Source: Alterluteimonas quercicellularis
GTDB lineage: Bacteria > Pseudomonadota > Gammaproteobacteria > Xanthomonadales > Xanthomonadaceae
DNA: 64,000 nt
NCBI RefSeq assembly: GCF_021191635.1
Contig: NZ_JAIWPR010000016.1
Coordinates: 1 to 64,000, forward strand
Reading direction: 5' to 3'
Shown: in pieces, positions 55,456 through 64,000 of the stretch
Numbering within the stretch: the first letter of the stretch is position 1
How the letters are laid out: every line of letters begins with the position of its first letter
Program-made: the position numbers and the translations under genes
The notes under the pieces: model-generated
Databases searched by the model: none
What the model was told of the DNA's origin: nothing
What the model saw: only the letters and a program-made list of their open reading frames with translations

Positions 55456-55612
55456 GTCGGCTCCTCCGGGACGGCGCGGGCATCGCGCCCTCCCCCGCAT
55501 CATGGGTCCGCGAACACCCCGGGCCAACCCAACCGATGGCACCCCGGCCTGCCTCCGCGGCCCGTCCGCGGCATCGCGCGCCCGCCCCGCGGACGCGCAG
55601 TCTCGCCTTACT

Positions 55613-56038
55613 TCACTTCACCAGCCGGATCGCGAACGGATAGCGGTAGGCGATGCCGTCGTTGGACTTGACCGCGGCGACGATGATGAACACCAGCGCG
55701 ACCAGACCGATGATCCCCATCAGCGGGCCGATCACCAGGAAGCCGATCCCCAGGGTCAGCACGCCGAGCAGGAACAGCACCGCCATGATCAGGGCGATGG
55801 TGATGTTGAAGTTCAGCGCCTCCTTGGCCTGGTCGTCGACGAAGGGCATGGTCTCGCGCTTGAGCAGCCAGATCAGCAGCGGCCCGAGCACGCAGCCGAT
55901 GCTGGCGGCCCAGCCCGCGGTGACCAGGCCGCCGAGCAGCGCGGAGAGATGGGCGAACATCGCCCACTGCCGCTGCTCGGCGCTGATGCCGTTCTTGTCG
56001 ACGGGCGCGGGCGGTGCGGGTTCGTAGGGGTCGGTCAT
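55613..56038 (-). CDS. DUF4870 membrane protein, copy 2
   Basis: 141 aa. EQRQWAMFAHLSALLG, WLLKRETMPFVDDQAKEALNFNI and YRYPFAIRLVK repeat the pattern of copy 1 with roughly half of residues identical. The N-terminus is Pro-rich and cytoplasmic. Same orientation, 157 bases before copy 1. Function unknown. Confidence 0.88.
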   Translation of the reverse strand: MTDPYEPAPPAPVDKNGISAEQRQWAMFAHLSALLGGLVTAGWAASIGCVLGPLLIWLLKRETMPFVDDQAKEALNFNITIALIMAVLFLLGVLTLGIGFLVIGPLMGIIGLVALVFIIVAAVKSNDGIAYRYPFAIRLVK

Positions 56039-56089
56039 GGCGCGTCTCCTGGGATCGGCGCCGGTCGGCGCCCCGCCATTCTAGAGCGG

Positions 56090-56252
56090 GTCATGTACTT
56101 TGGAGTGCGTCGTCCGCGCGCCTGGGCCGCCACGAGGCCAGGCGCGGTCCGCCGGCAAGGCCGGCCCCCGGTCCCAAGGCCGCCACCCGGCCGAGCGGCG
56201 GGCCCCGCGCGCGCGGACGTCTTCTTGAATGCAGTGCTTCGAAGTGCATGAC
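56090..56252. repeat. MITE-like inverted-repeat element
   Basis: Ends GTCATGTACTTTGGAG (from 56090) and CTTCGAAGTGCATGAC (to 56252) are imperfect inverted repeats. The similarity continues inward with CGTCCGCGCGC on the left and GCGCGCGGACG on the right. The interior is GC-rich hairpin sequence with no open frame. About 160 bp between the DUF4870 and pmbA genes. No clear target-site duplication. Confidence 0.5.
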
Positions 56253-56262
56253 ACGCTCCATG

Positions 56263-57642
56263 TCAACCGGTGCCGGCGACGGTCATCCGCTCGACCAGGA
56301 TCGGCCCGGTGCGGATGTGCGAGCGCGGATCGATCTCGCTGCCCACCGCGCGGATGCCCGCGAACATCTCGCGCAGGCGGCCGGCGATGGTGATGCCGTC
56401 CACCGCGTAGGCGATCTCGCCGCCCTCCACCCAGAAGCCGGCGGCGCCGCGCGAGTAGTCGCCGGTCACGGCGTTGACGCCCTGCCCCATCAGTTCGGTC
56501 ACCAGCAGGCCGCGGCCCAGGTCGCGCACCATCGAGGCCAGGTCGCCGGCGTTGGCCGCCACCTCGATGTTGTGCACGCCGCCGGCGTTGGCCGTGGTCT
56601 GCAGGCCGAGCTTGCGCGCCGAGTAGCTGCCGAGCACGTAGCGCTGCAGCACGCCGTCCTCGACCAGCGCCGATTCGCGGGTGGCCACGCCCTCGTCGTC
56701 GAAGGCCGCCGAGCGCAGGCCGCGCATCAGGAACGGCCGCTCGCGGACCGAGAACCAGCCAGGGAACAGCCGCTCGCCGACGCTGTCGAGCAGGAAGCTG
56801 GCGCGCCGGTACTGGGCGCTGCCCGAGACCGCGCCCAGCAGGTGCCCGACCAGCGAGCGCGCCGTCTCGGTGGAGAACAGCACCGGGCAGTCGCCGGTCG
56901 GCACGGTGCGCGGGTCCAGCCGCGCCAGCGCGCGCTCGGCGGCCTTGCGCCCGACCGCCGCGGGCGATTCCAGGTCCTCGCGCGCCAGCGCCATCGTGTA
57001 CCAGCCGTCGCGCTGCATCGCCTCGCCCTCGCCGGCGATCAGCGCGCAGCCCAGGCTGTGGTGGGTGTCGCGGCTGGCGCCGAGGAAGCCGTGCGAGTTG
57101 GCGTACACGCCCAGCGACTGTCCGCTGCCCATCGAGGCGCCGTCGGAGTTGGCGATGCGCGGGTCGGCGTCGCGACCGGCCGCCTCGCAGGCCAGCGCCA
57201 GCTCGACCGCCGCGTCCGCCTCCAGCGCCCACGGGTGCCAGCTGTCGAACTCGCGCAGGTCCGTGGCCATCAGCGCCGCGTCGGCCAGGCCCGCGGCGGG
57301 GTCCTCCTCGGTGTAGCGGGCGATCGCGCAGGCCTGCTCGACCGTGGCCTCCAGGCTGCCGGCGCGCAGGTCGGCGGTGCTGGCGCTGCCCTTGCGGCGC
57401 CCGAAGTAGACCGTGACCGCGACGCCGCGGTCGTGCGAGGCCTCCACCGTCTCCACCTCGCCCAGGCGCACACCGACGTTGAGCCCGCGCTCCTCGGAGC
57501 AGGCCACCTCGGCCTGGTCGGCGCCGCGCGCACGGCACAGCGCGAGCGCGCGCCGCGACACCTCGGCGAGCTGGTCGAGGCGCGCGGCGGCGTCGGTGTC
57601 GAGGTCGGGCGCGTGGGCAAGAGCGGCGAGGTTCGGGGTCAA
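56263..57642 (-). CDS. pmbA: Metalloprotease TldE/PmbA
   Basis: 459 aa from the chosen start (E. coli 450). Non-catalytic partner of TldD in a heterodimeric protease that trims peptides such as microcin B17 precursor and Ccd[46 protein letters not shown] and [23 protein letters not shown] are family segments (the last interrupted here only for brevity of reading). The start is uncertain. TTG at 57642 has an AGGA site 7 bases upstream; GTG at 57657 and TTG at 57690 are alternatives. Divergent from darP. Confidence 0.94.
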   Translation of the reverse strand: MTPNLAALAHAPDLDTDAAARLDQLAEVSRRALALCRARGADQAEVACSEERGLNVGVRLGEVETVEASHDRGVAVTVYFGRRKGSASTADLRAGSLEATVEQACAIARYTEEDPAAGLADAALMATDLREFDSWHPWALEADAAVELALACEAAGRDADPRIANSDGASMGSGQSLGVYANSHGFLGASRDTHHSLGCALIAGEGEAMQRDGWYTMALAREDLESPAAVGRKAAERALARLDPRTVPTGDCPVLFSTETARSLVGHLLGAVSGSAQYRRASFLLDSVGERLFPGWFSVRERPFLMRGLRSAAFDDEGVATRESALVEDGVLQRYVLGSYSARKLGLQTTANAGGVHNIEVAANAGDLASMVRDLGRGLLVTELMGQGVNAVTGDYSRGAAGFWVEGGEIAYAVDGITIAGRLREMFAGIRAVGSEIDPRSHIRTGPILVERMTVAGTG

Positions 57643-57725
57643 TGGCTTATCCTGCACGGGAAGGGTCCGGGGCGGCGCGCGCCGGGCCAATGCGCCGGCG
57701 CAGGGCCGGGCGAGGAACGGAACGC

Positions 57726-58268
57726 ATGCGCGGCATCGACGAAGACACCGGCGAGTACCTGTCGCCCAGCCGCAGCCAGCAGCGCCGCGAGGCGCTGGAG
57801 GTGCTGGCCCTGGGCGAGCGGCTGGCGGGGCTGAGCCCGGCGCAGCTCGAGCGCCTGCCGGTGCCCGAGCGGCTGCTGCCGCACATCGCCGAGGCGCGCC
57901 GCATCACCTCGCACATCGCGCGCAAGCGCCAGCTCGCCTACCTGGCCAAGCAGATGCGCCGCGAGGACGACGAGACGCTGGAGGCGATCCGCGACGCGCT
58001 CGACGCCGGCGGCGAGGCCGCGCGCCAGGAGACCGCGCTGCTGCACCGCGCCGAGCAGTGGCGCGAGCGGCTGATCGACGAGGGCGACGCCGCGCTGGCC
58101 GAACTGCTCGACGCGCACCCGGCCGCCGACCGCCAGCACCTGCGCCAGCTCGCGCGCAACGCCGCCCAGGAGCGCGCGCGGAACAAGCCGCCGCATGCGC
58201 AGCGGGAGTTGTTCAGGCTGCTGCGCGAGGCGCTCGCGCAGCAGCCGGGATTGGAGATCGGGGACTAG
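57726..58268 (+). CDS. darP: Ribosome-associated protein DarP (YjgA, DUF615)
   Basis: 180 aa, highly charged and helical. Family core: [36 protein letters not shown] and [17 protein letters not shown]. coli DarP is a factor in late 50S subunit assembly. pmbA-yjgA adjacency is conserved in gammaproteobacteria. The last codons (EIGD) are encoded by the edge of a family B repeat. Confidence 0.94.
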   Translation: MRGIDEDTGEYLSPSRSQQRREALEVLALGERLAGLSPAQLERLPVPERLLPHIAEARRITSHIARKRQLAYLAKQMRREDDETLEAIRDALDAGGEAARQETALLHRAEQWRERLIDEGDAALAELLDAHPAADRQHLRQLARNAAQERARNKPPHAQRELFRLLREALAQQPGLEIGD

Positions 58269-58339
58269 GGATTCGGGACTGCGCCGGGGGCTCCGCGGTG
58301 CGCCGTTGCCGATCCCCGATCCCGACTGCCGATTCCCGG
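58261..58339. repeat. Repeat family B copy between darP and tldD
   Basis: GGGACTAGGGATTCGGGAC on the left and ATCCCCGATCCCGACTGCC / GATTCCCGGC on the right form an inverted pair around about 25 bp. It fills the 75-bp gap between the converging darP and tldD genes. Confidence 0.7.
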
Positions 58340-58342
58340 CGC

Positions 58343-59794
58343 TCACGCCCTCGTCCCGCCCACCGTCAGTCCGTCGATCAGCAGCGAGGGCTGGCCCACG
58401 CCGACCGGCACGCTCTGCCCGTCCTTGCCGCAGATGCCCACGCCGTCGTCGAGGGCGAGGTCGTGGCCGATCCGGGTCACCTTGCGCATGGTCTCCGGGC
58501 CGTTGCCGATCAGCGTGGCGCCCTTGACCGGCGCGGTGATGCGCCCGTCCTCGATCAGGTAGGCCTCGGTGGCCGAGAACACGTACTTGCCGCTGGTGAT
58601 GTCGACCTGGCCGCCGCCGAAGTTGACCGCGTACAGGCCGCGCTTCACCGAGCGGATCATGTCCTCGGGATCGTCCTGGCCGGCCAGCATGTAGGTGTTG
58701 GTCATGCGCGGCATGACCCGGTGCGAGAACGACTCGCGGCGGCCGTTGCCGGTCGGCGCCACGCCCATCAGGCGGGCGTTGTGGGTGTCCTGCATGTAGC
58801 CGGCCAGCACACCGTCCTCGATCAGCGTGGTGCAGCGGGTGGGCGTGCCCTCGTCGTCGACGTCGAGCGAGCCGCGCCGGCCCGGCAGGGTGCCGTCGTC
58901 GACGATGGTGACGCCCTTCGCCGCGACCCGCTCGCCGATGCGGCCGGCGTAGGTGCTGGTGCCCTTGCGGTTGAAGTCGCCCTCCAGGCCGTGGCCCACC
59001 GCCTCGTGCAGCAGCACGCCGGGCCAGCCGTGGCCGAGCACCACCGGCATCACCCCGGCCGGCGCGTCCACCGCGTCCAGGTTGACCAGCGCCTGCCGCA
59101 GCGCCTCGCGCGCGAAGCGCTCGGGGCGGCCGTCGGCCAGCAGCTCCTCGTAGCCGTAGCGGCCGCCGTAGCCGGCGTAGCCCGACTCGCGGCGGCCGTC
59201 CTGCTCCACGATCACCTGCACGTTGAGCCGCACCAGTGGCCGCACGTCGCCGGCCATCACCCCGTCGGAGCGCGCGACCAGCACGGTGTCGACGGTGCCC
59301 GACAGGCTCACCATCACCTGCTTCACCCGCGGATCGGCGGCGCGCAGCAGGCGGTCGACGCGGCGCAGCGCCTCGACCTTGGCCGCGCTGTCGAGGCCCT
59401 CGACGGGATCGATCGCCGGGTACAGGCGGGCGCGCGCCGGCCGTCCGGCGTCGGCGCGCTGCGGCGCCAGCGCGCGGCCGTCGCGGGAGATCGCGCGCGC
59501 CGAGGCCGAGGCCGCCAGCAGCGCCTCCACGTCGAGATCGTCGGAGTAGGCGAACCCGGTCTTCTCGCCGGCGATCGCGCGCACGCCCACGCCCTGCTCG
59601 ATCGAGTGCGTGCCGTCCTTGACGATGCCGTCCTCCATGCTCCAGCCCTCGCGGCGCGAATGCTGGAAGTACAGGTCGCCGAAGTCGATCCCGGGGCCCA
59701 GCAGGGCGGAGAACGCGCGGTCGAGCTGGCGGTCGTCGAGGCCGGCGGGCGACAGCAGCCGGGACTGGGCGAGGACGAGCGGGGAATCGGTCAT
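58343..59794 (-). CDS. tldD: Metalloprotease TldD
   Basis: 483 aa (E. coli 481). Catalytic subunit of the TldD/E protease. HEAVGHGLEGDFNR holds the HExxxH zinc site near residues 255-260. TGNGRRESFSHRVMPRMTNTYM and GGGQVDITSGKYVFSATEAYLI are conserved. The ATG at 59794 gives a normal start. Downstream of yhdP in the same direction; its partner pmbA is nearby. Confidence 0.97.
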   Translation of the reverse strand: MTDSPLVLAQSRLLSPAGLDDRQLDRAFSALLGPGIDFGDLYFQHSRREGWSMEDGIVKDGTHSIEQGVGVRAIAGEKTGFAYSDDLDVEALLAASASARAISRDGRALAPQRADAGRPARARLYPAIDPVEGLDSAAKVEALRRVDRLLRAADPRVKQVMVSLSGTVDTVLVARSDGVMAGDVRPLVRLNVQVIVEQDGRRESGYAGYGGRYGYEELLADGRPERFAREALRQALVNLDAVDAPAGVMPVVLGHGWPGVLLHEAVGHGLEGDFNRKGTSTYAGRIGERVAAKGVTIVDDGTLPGRRGSLDVDDEGTPTRCTTLIEDGVLAGYMQDTHNARLMGVAPTGNGRRESFSHRVMPRMTNTYMLAGQDDPEDMIRSVKRGLYAVNFGGGQVDITSGKYVFSATEAYLIEDGRITAPVKGATLIGNGPETMRKVTRIGHDLALDDGVGICGKDGQSVPVGVGQPSLLIDGLTVGGTRA

Positions 59795-59841
59795 CCTGGC
59801 AGGATGGGGGCGCGCCCGGGAGCGCGCAAGGCGAGCGCGCT

Positions 59842-62800
59842 CTAGAGCTGCGGCGGCTGCGGCGGCGGCGCCGTGCCGCGCGACTGCTCGGCGCGGATCA
59901 CTTCCACCTTCGGGTCCGCCCACGGGCCGGTCACCCGGTAGGTGCTGGCGCCGAGCTCGCCCAGCGGGCGGCGCAGCACGGCGTTGGCGGCCGCGCCCAC
60001 CGCCGCGCCGAGCGGGCCGCCGGCGATCGCGCCGACCGCGGTCAGCAGGTTGCCCGACTTCGGATGCACGTCGATGGTCTGGTCGTAGGCCTGCGCGCGC
60101 AGGTCGGCGCTGCCGGCGATGCGGATCTCGGCGGCCGGGCCGTCGATCACCAGGTGCTCGGCGCGGGCGAGGCCGCCGCCGAAGCGGACCTCGCCGCCGA
60201 TCCGGTTGAAGGCGAAGCCCTTGTCGAAGAAGTCGCGGAAGTCCAGGGTCAGCCGCCGCGGCAGTTCGGCCACGCTGAGCAGCCCGAGCACGCGCCCGGC
60301 GCCCGGCTCCACGTCGACCAGCTGTCCCTCCTTCACCAACAGCGACAGCCGGCCGTCCAGCGCGTCCACGCGGAAGCCCGCGGGGCTGCCCGGCCAGGCG
60401 GCCTCGAGGCGGATCTCGCCGTCGCCGCCGCGCAGGCGCACGCCCTGGCCGAGCCCGGCCAGCAGCGCACCGTAGTCCTCGCTGCGCACGTTGGCGTCGA
60501 TGCGGGTGCGCTGGGCGGCGCCGCGGCCGCTCCAGTCGCCGGTCACGTCGATGCGCTGGTCGGGCCCGCTCGCCTGCAGCTGCTCGATGCGCAGGCCGTC
60601 GGCGGCGGGCCGGGTGCGCAGCCGCGCCTGTCCCAGCTGCACCGTGCCCACGCGCAGGTCGGCCACGTCGACGCGCAGCTCCGGCAGCCGCGCGGGATCG
60701 AGCGCGTCGTCGGCGGGCGGTGCGGGCGCCTGCGCCGTCGCGGCGGCAGGCGCGGGCATGGCGCCCGCCGGGCGCTGCCAGTGCATCCGCTCGAACCGCG
60801 CCACCACCGGCCCGGCGCCGTCGGGCAGCTGCACCGATCCGGCCAGCGCCGCGCCTTCGAAGCCCAGCGAGGTGCCGCCGGCCACCGGGGCGGCGCGGAT
60901 GCGCACGTCGGCGAAGCTGCCGCCCAGCAGCGCGAGCCGGTCCACCTGCAGGTCGATGCGGCGCAGCGGCACGCCGCCGCCGTCGCCGCCTGCGGCCAGC
61001 AGGCCGACCCAATCGGTCGCGGCGAGCGCCCCCGTGCGCCCGGTCAGCACCAGCCCGGAGGCCGGCGGCGCCGGCGCCGCGGCACCGCCCAGGGCGATCC
61101 CCAGGCCGGTGGCGGCGGCGCCGGTGCGGGCGCGCAGGGCGAGCCGGTCGCCCAGGCGCACCGCCACCTCGTGGCCGGCCGTCTCGATCGGCAGGTCCAT
61201 GCGCACCTCGGCGGCCAGCGCCTCCGCGGCGGGCTTCTCCAGCGGCACCGGCAGCGCCAGCGCGGTGCCGCGCAGGTCCGAGCGCAGGCGCAGCACCGGC
61301 GGCGCGTCGCGCCCCGCCTGCGCCTGCGGCACCTCCACCCCGACCGACCAGGCGGAGCGGCCGCTGGCATGCGGGCGCAGCCAGTCCAGCGCGTCCACGC
61401 GGTCGATCAGCGCAGCCACCGGCAGCTCGGTGCGCAGTTCGCCCTCGAAGACGTGCGCGGGATCGCGGACGTGGCCGGGGCCCGCGGCCAGGCTCAGGCG
61501 ACCCGGGCGGTCCTCGACCCGCACCGCCAGATCGGCGGCCGACAGCCCGCGGGCGTCGTAGCGCAGCGCACCGCGCACCTGGTCGAGCCGCAGCGTCCAT
61601 GCCGGCTCGCTCACCCGCACCCCGTCCAGCGCGACCTCGCCGTCGATCGCCGGCAGCCCGCCCCCGCGCAGCCCCAGCATCATCGCGAAGCGGCCCCGCG
61701 CCGGGCCTTCGGCGCGCAGGCCGTCCAGTACGTCCAGCCCCTCGTACAGCGGCGTCTGCCGCAGCATCGCGAACATCGCCGCGACGTCGGCGGTGGCGTC
61801 GGCACCGACCCGCAGTTCGGCGTCGCGGAAGGCGGCGATGCCGCCCTCCAGCCGCGGCAGCTCGACCCCGGCCACCGCGCCGCTGCCACGCACGTGGAAA
61901 CCGTCGGCGACGAAGCGCACGCGGCCGCCCAGGCGCTCCAGCGGCGGCCAGTCGGGCCGGAACCGCAGCGTCAGGCCCGACAGCTCGGCCTCGGCGAGGA
62001 AGGTGCCCGGCGCGAGGCGGCCGGGTTCGGCGCGGAACGGCCAGTCGTCGAGATCGCCGGACACCACCGCGCGGCCGTTGCGCACGCGGCCCGCGCGCAG
62101 CGCATCGTCCAGCCAGCCGATCGCCGCCTCCGACATCTCGTGGTGCAGCCAGAAGCGCGAGGCCGTCGTCACGTCCGCCTCGTCCACCTCGGCGGCGAGG
62201 TCGATCCAGGGGCGGCTGCCGTCGCCCTGGAAGCGCAGCCCGCCGCGCACGTCGGCGCCGTAGCCGTCTCCGTCGATCCGCAGCGCGGGCGTCGCGACCT
62301 CCCAGCCGTCGTCGCCGCGCCAGGCGACGATGCGCCCGCGCACGCCGAACAGGTGCGGCGCCGAGAAGCCGCCCGGCCAGTCCAGCCGCCAGCGCGCGGC
62401 GGCGTCGGGCTCGAACACGATCCCGCCGGCGTCGCCCGACAGCCGGCCGGCGACCGCGGACAGCCCAGGGCGCTCGCCCACGGGCGCGAACGACAGCCCC
62501 TCCACCCGCGCCTGCAGGCGCAGGTCGCCATCGGCGTGGCGCACGTACTCGACGTCGTGCAGCACCGCGCCGGGCCGGGCCGCGCGCAGCCAGGCGCGCA
62601 GGCCTTCGCCGAGCCGGTCCGACAGCGGCAGCAGCGCCAGCAGCGGTCCCGCGTCGACCCGCTGCGCGACGAAGGCCTGCCGCGCGCCGCCGGCGAACAC
62701 CGCGCCGTCGAGCGACTGCGCGGCGCCTCCGGTCCGCAGCCGCAGGCGCCGCGCGTCCAGTCGCCAGCCGCCGTCGGCCAGACGCCATTCCAGGTCGGCG

Positions 62801-63678
62801 TCGAGCCGCTCGAAGCGCGCCTCGTCGGCGGCGGGCTCGGCGGCCAGGGCCTGCACCGCCACGTCCTCGAGGTCGGCGCGGGCGCGCACGCCGACGATCC
62901 GCCGCGCCTGCAGCGAGACCCATGCGCCGGCGTCGCCGTGGCCGTCCACCACCGCCACGCCGGCGTGGCGCAGCAGCGGCGACCAGCCGTCGAGGTCGGC
63001 GCGCTCGATGCCGGCCCAGGCGCGGCCGTCGCCGCTGGCGCGCGACAGCGTCAGCGCCATGCGCATCGGCGCGCCCGACTCCACCCGCCAGGCGCGGGCC
63101 GCGGCGCGCACGCGGTCGCCGTCCACGCGCAGGCGCACGTCGATGCGCGGCACGTGGGTCTGCAGCCCGATCCCCGGCGCGTCGATGTCCAGGCGGCCGC
63201 CGAGCACCTGCACCTCGCCCAGGCGCTCGAGGCCGGCGAAGGGGTCCTCGCCGTCGGCCTGCTCGCCCGGCAGCCCGCGCACGTGCCAGCTGCCGTCGTC
63301 GCGCCGCTGCAGGTGCAGGTGCACGTTGCGCAGGCGCAGCTCGGTCAGCGAGCGTCCCGGCAGCAGGCCGGCGTACTGCGAGACCAGGATCTCCGCCGCG
63401 CCGACCGACACCGGCTGCGCGCCTTCGCCGATGCGCAGGCCGCCCACGCGCAGCAGCGGCCCGCGCCGGGTCCACTCGGTCTCCAGGGTGTCGAAGCGCA
63501 CCGGACGGCCGCTGCGCTCGCTCAGCCATTGCGCGACCCGCTCCGGGTGGCGCTCGGCCAGCGGCAGCAGCAGCTGCGAGGCGACGCCGGCGGTCAGCGC
63601 CATCAGCACCAGCACCAGCGCGAGCAGGTACCACAGCCACGTCCCGGCGCGACCCGCATGGCGGCGCATGGCGGTCAT
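59842..63678 (-). CDS. yhdP: AsmA-like inner-membrane protein YhdP
   Basis: 1278 aa (E. coli YhdP 1266). One N-terminal membrane anchor (about 12-38, LWYLLALVLVLMALTAGV), then a very long periplasmic beta-rich region of the DUF3971/AsmA type. In E. coli this family forms bridges carrying phospholipids to the outer membrane. C-terminal TVDVHPKSGN-like (TIDVHPKSGNLL) and PLGAAVGAAANAVLRRPLGELG match the family end. The ATG at 63678 was chosen over 63720 because it puts the anchor at the N-terminus. The rng-yhdP-tldD order is conserved. Confidence 0.93.
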   Translation of the reverse strand: MTAMRRHAGRAGTWLWYLLALVLVLMALTAGVASQLLLPLAERHPERVAQWLSERSGRPVRFDTLETEWTRRGPLLRVGGLRIGEGAQPVSVGAAEILVSQYAGLLPGRSLTELRLRNVHLHLQRRDDGSWHVRGLPGEQADGEDPFAGLERLGEVQVLGGRLDIDAPGIGLQTHVPRIDVRLRVDGDRVRAAARAWRVESGAPMRMALTLSRASGDGRAWAGIERADLDGWSPLLRHAGVAVVDGHGDAGAWVSLQARRIVGVRARADLEDVAVQALAAEPAADEARFERLDADLEWRLADGGWRLDARRLRLRTGGAAQSLDGAVFAGGARQAFVAQRVDAGPLLALLPLSDRLGEGLRAWLRAARPGAVLHDVEYVRHADGDLRLQARVEGLSFAPVGERPGLSAVAGRLSGDAGGIVFEPDAAARWRLDWPGGFSAPHLFGVRGRIVAWRGDDGWEVATPALRIDGDGYGADVRGGLRFQGDGSRPWIDLAAEVDEADVTTASRFWLHHEMSEAAIGWLDDALRAGRVRNGRAVVSGDLDDWPFRAEPGRLAPGTFLAEAELSGLTLRFRPDWPPLERLGGRVRFVADGFHVRGSGAVAGVELPRLEGGIAAFRDAELRVGADATADVAAMFAMLRQTPLYEGLDVLDGLRAEGPARGRFAMMLGLRGGGLPAIDGEVALDGVRVSEPAWTLRLDQVRGALRYDARGLSAADLAVRVEDRPGRLSLAAGPGHVRDPAHVFEGELRTELPVAALIDRVDALDWLRPHASGRSAWSVGVEVPQAQAGRDAPPVLRLRSDLRGTALALPVPLEKPAAEALAAEVRMDLPIETAGHEVAVRLGDRLALRARTGAAATGLGIALGGAAAPAPPASGLVLTGRTGALAATDWVGLLAAGGDGGGVPLRRIDLQVDRLALLGGSFADVRIRAAPVAGGTSLGFEGAALAGSVQLPDGAGPVVARFERMHWQRPAGAMPAPAAATAQAPAPPADDALDPARLPELRVDVADLRVGTVQLGQARLRTRPAADGLRIEQLQASGPDQRIDVTGDWSGRGAAQRTRIDANVRSEDYGALLAGLGQGVRLRGGDGEIRLEAAWPGSPAGFRVDALDGRLSLLVKEGQLVDVEPGAGRVLGLLSVAELPRRLTLDFRDFFDKGFAFNRIGGEVRFGGGLARAEHLVIDGPAAEIRIAGSADLRAQAYDQTIDVHPKSGNLLTAVGAIAGGPLGAAVGAAANAVLRRPLGELGASTYRVTGPWADPKVEVIRAEQSRGTAPPPQPPQL

Positions 63679-63728
63679 CCGCGACGCGGCCCCCTCACCC
63701 CCACCGCGCACGACCGGCAACCGGAAAC

Positions 63729-63772
63729 CCCGCTTTCCCGAATCCCGAATCCCGATTCCCGATTCCCGGCTT
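63729..63772. repeat. Repeat family B half-element
   Basis: Four tandem 7-8-base units of CGAATCC/CGATTCC (63737-63768) between rng and yhdP, without the inverted partner. Same unit as in uppS, dnaE and the darP-tldD gap. Confidence 0.65.
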
Positions 63773-64000
63773 CAAAGCAGCACGACATCGAACTGTTCCT
63801 GCAGGTACTGCTCGTCCGCCTGGAAGCGGATGGTCTTGCCGAGGAACTCCTCCAGCTCGGCGACCGCGGTCGATTCCTCGTCGGTGATGCGCGCGACCAC
63901 CTTCGGCGAGGCGATCACCAGCAGCCGCGCCGACTCGAACTGGCGCACCGCGCGCACGATCTCGCGGAAGATCTCGTAGGTCACCGTCTCCGCGGTCTTG
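63772..64000 (-). CDS. rng: Ribonuclease G, C-terminal part
   Basis: Only the last 75 or so codons are in the window; the gene continues beyond 64000. Reading from the edge gives KTAETVTYEIFREIVRAVRQ, then DEESTAVAELEEFLGKTIRF and the terminal YLQEQFDVVLL, which is the RNase G (not RNase E) C-terminus. Endoribonuclease for 16S rRNA 5' maturation and mRNA decay. Confidence 0.9.
   Translation of the reverse strand, partial: KTAETVTYEIFREIVRAVRQFESARLLVIASPKVVARITDEESTAVAELEEFLGKTIRFQADEQYLQEQFDVVLL

Noticed and set aside
56090..56252. Target-site duplication flanking the MITE-like element
   Set aside because: Flanking bases AGCGG and ACGCT do not match, so no duplication is claimed.

Overview
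The window is very GC-rich (mostly above 70 percent), densely packed chromosomal DNA. Gene content and order fit a gammaproteobacterium of the Xanthomonadaceae/Lysobacteraceae, near Lysobacter or Luteimonas. The pointers are the map-glnD-dapD-dapE-asnB block, the rpsB-tsf-pyrH-frr-uppS-cdsA-dxr-rseP-bamA-lpxD-fabZ-lpxA-lpxB-rnhB-dnaE-accA super-cluster, FabV as enoyl reductase, dispersed GTAGGAGCGCGCTCG-type and GGGATTCGGGATTC-type repeats, and TAGAAT-like -10 boxes. The genus is an inference from gene order, not from a search. Bases 1-76 and about 54873-55001 are cytosine-dominated junk, most likely sequence or assembly artefacts.

Layout. 0.1-4.3 kb: htpX, gluQ and a polyhydroxyalkanoate set (phaB, phaR, second phaB). 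4.5-7.8 kb: a lower-GC cassette of ArsR-type repressor, membrane hydrolase, flavodoxin-fold oxidoreductase and MFS exporter; two copies of one dyad operator tie it together. 8.0-15.3 kb: bacterioferritin, a penicillin-acylase-family enzyme, a nitroreductase, fabV and asnB. asnB is preceded by an asparagine-rich leader peptide and a terminator, a probable attenuator. 15.7-18.1 kb: a lower-GC cassette of lipoprotein, papain-like candidate type IV secretion effector and a membrane/coiled-coil protein. 18.1-24.1 kb: the map-glnD-dapD-yffB-dapE operon, read leftward. 24.3-28.9 kb: an archaic chaperone-usher pilus operon lying between map and rpsB.

29.2-51.0 kb is the long rightward core block: translation factors (rpsB, tsf, frr), an HDOD-GGDEF signalling protein, UMP kinase, polyprenol and phospholipid synthesis (uppS, cdsA, dxr), envelope biogenesis (rseP, bamA, lpxD, fabZ, lpxA, lpxB), rnhB, dnaE and accA. 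51.1-64 kb: an old-yellow-enzyme homologue, tilS, xseB, ispA, two tandem DUF4870 genes, pmbA/tldE, darP, tldD, yhdP and the 3' end of rng.

The most interesting observations are the asparagine attenuator of asnB, the effector/immunity-like cassette between dapE and asnB, the ArsR operator pair, and mobile-repeat sequence captured inside coding regions (dnaE, uppS). No tRNA, rRNA, CRISPR array, transposase gene or prophage was seen.
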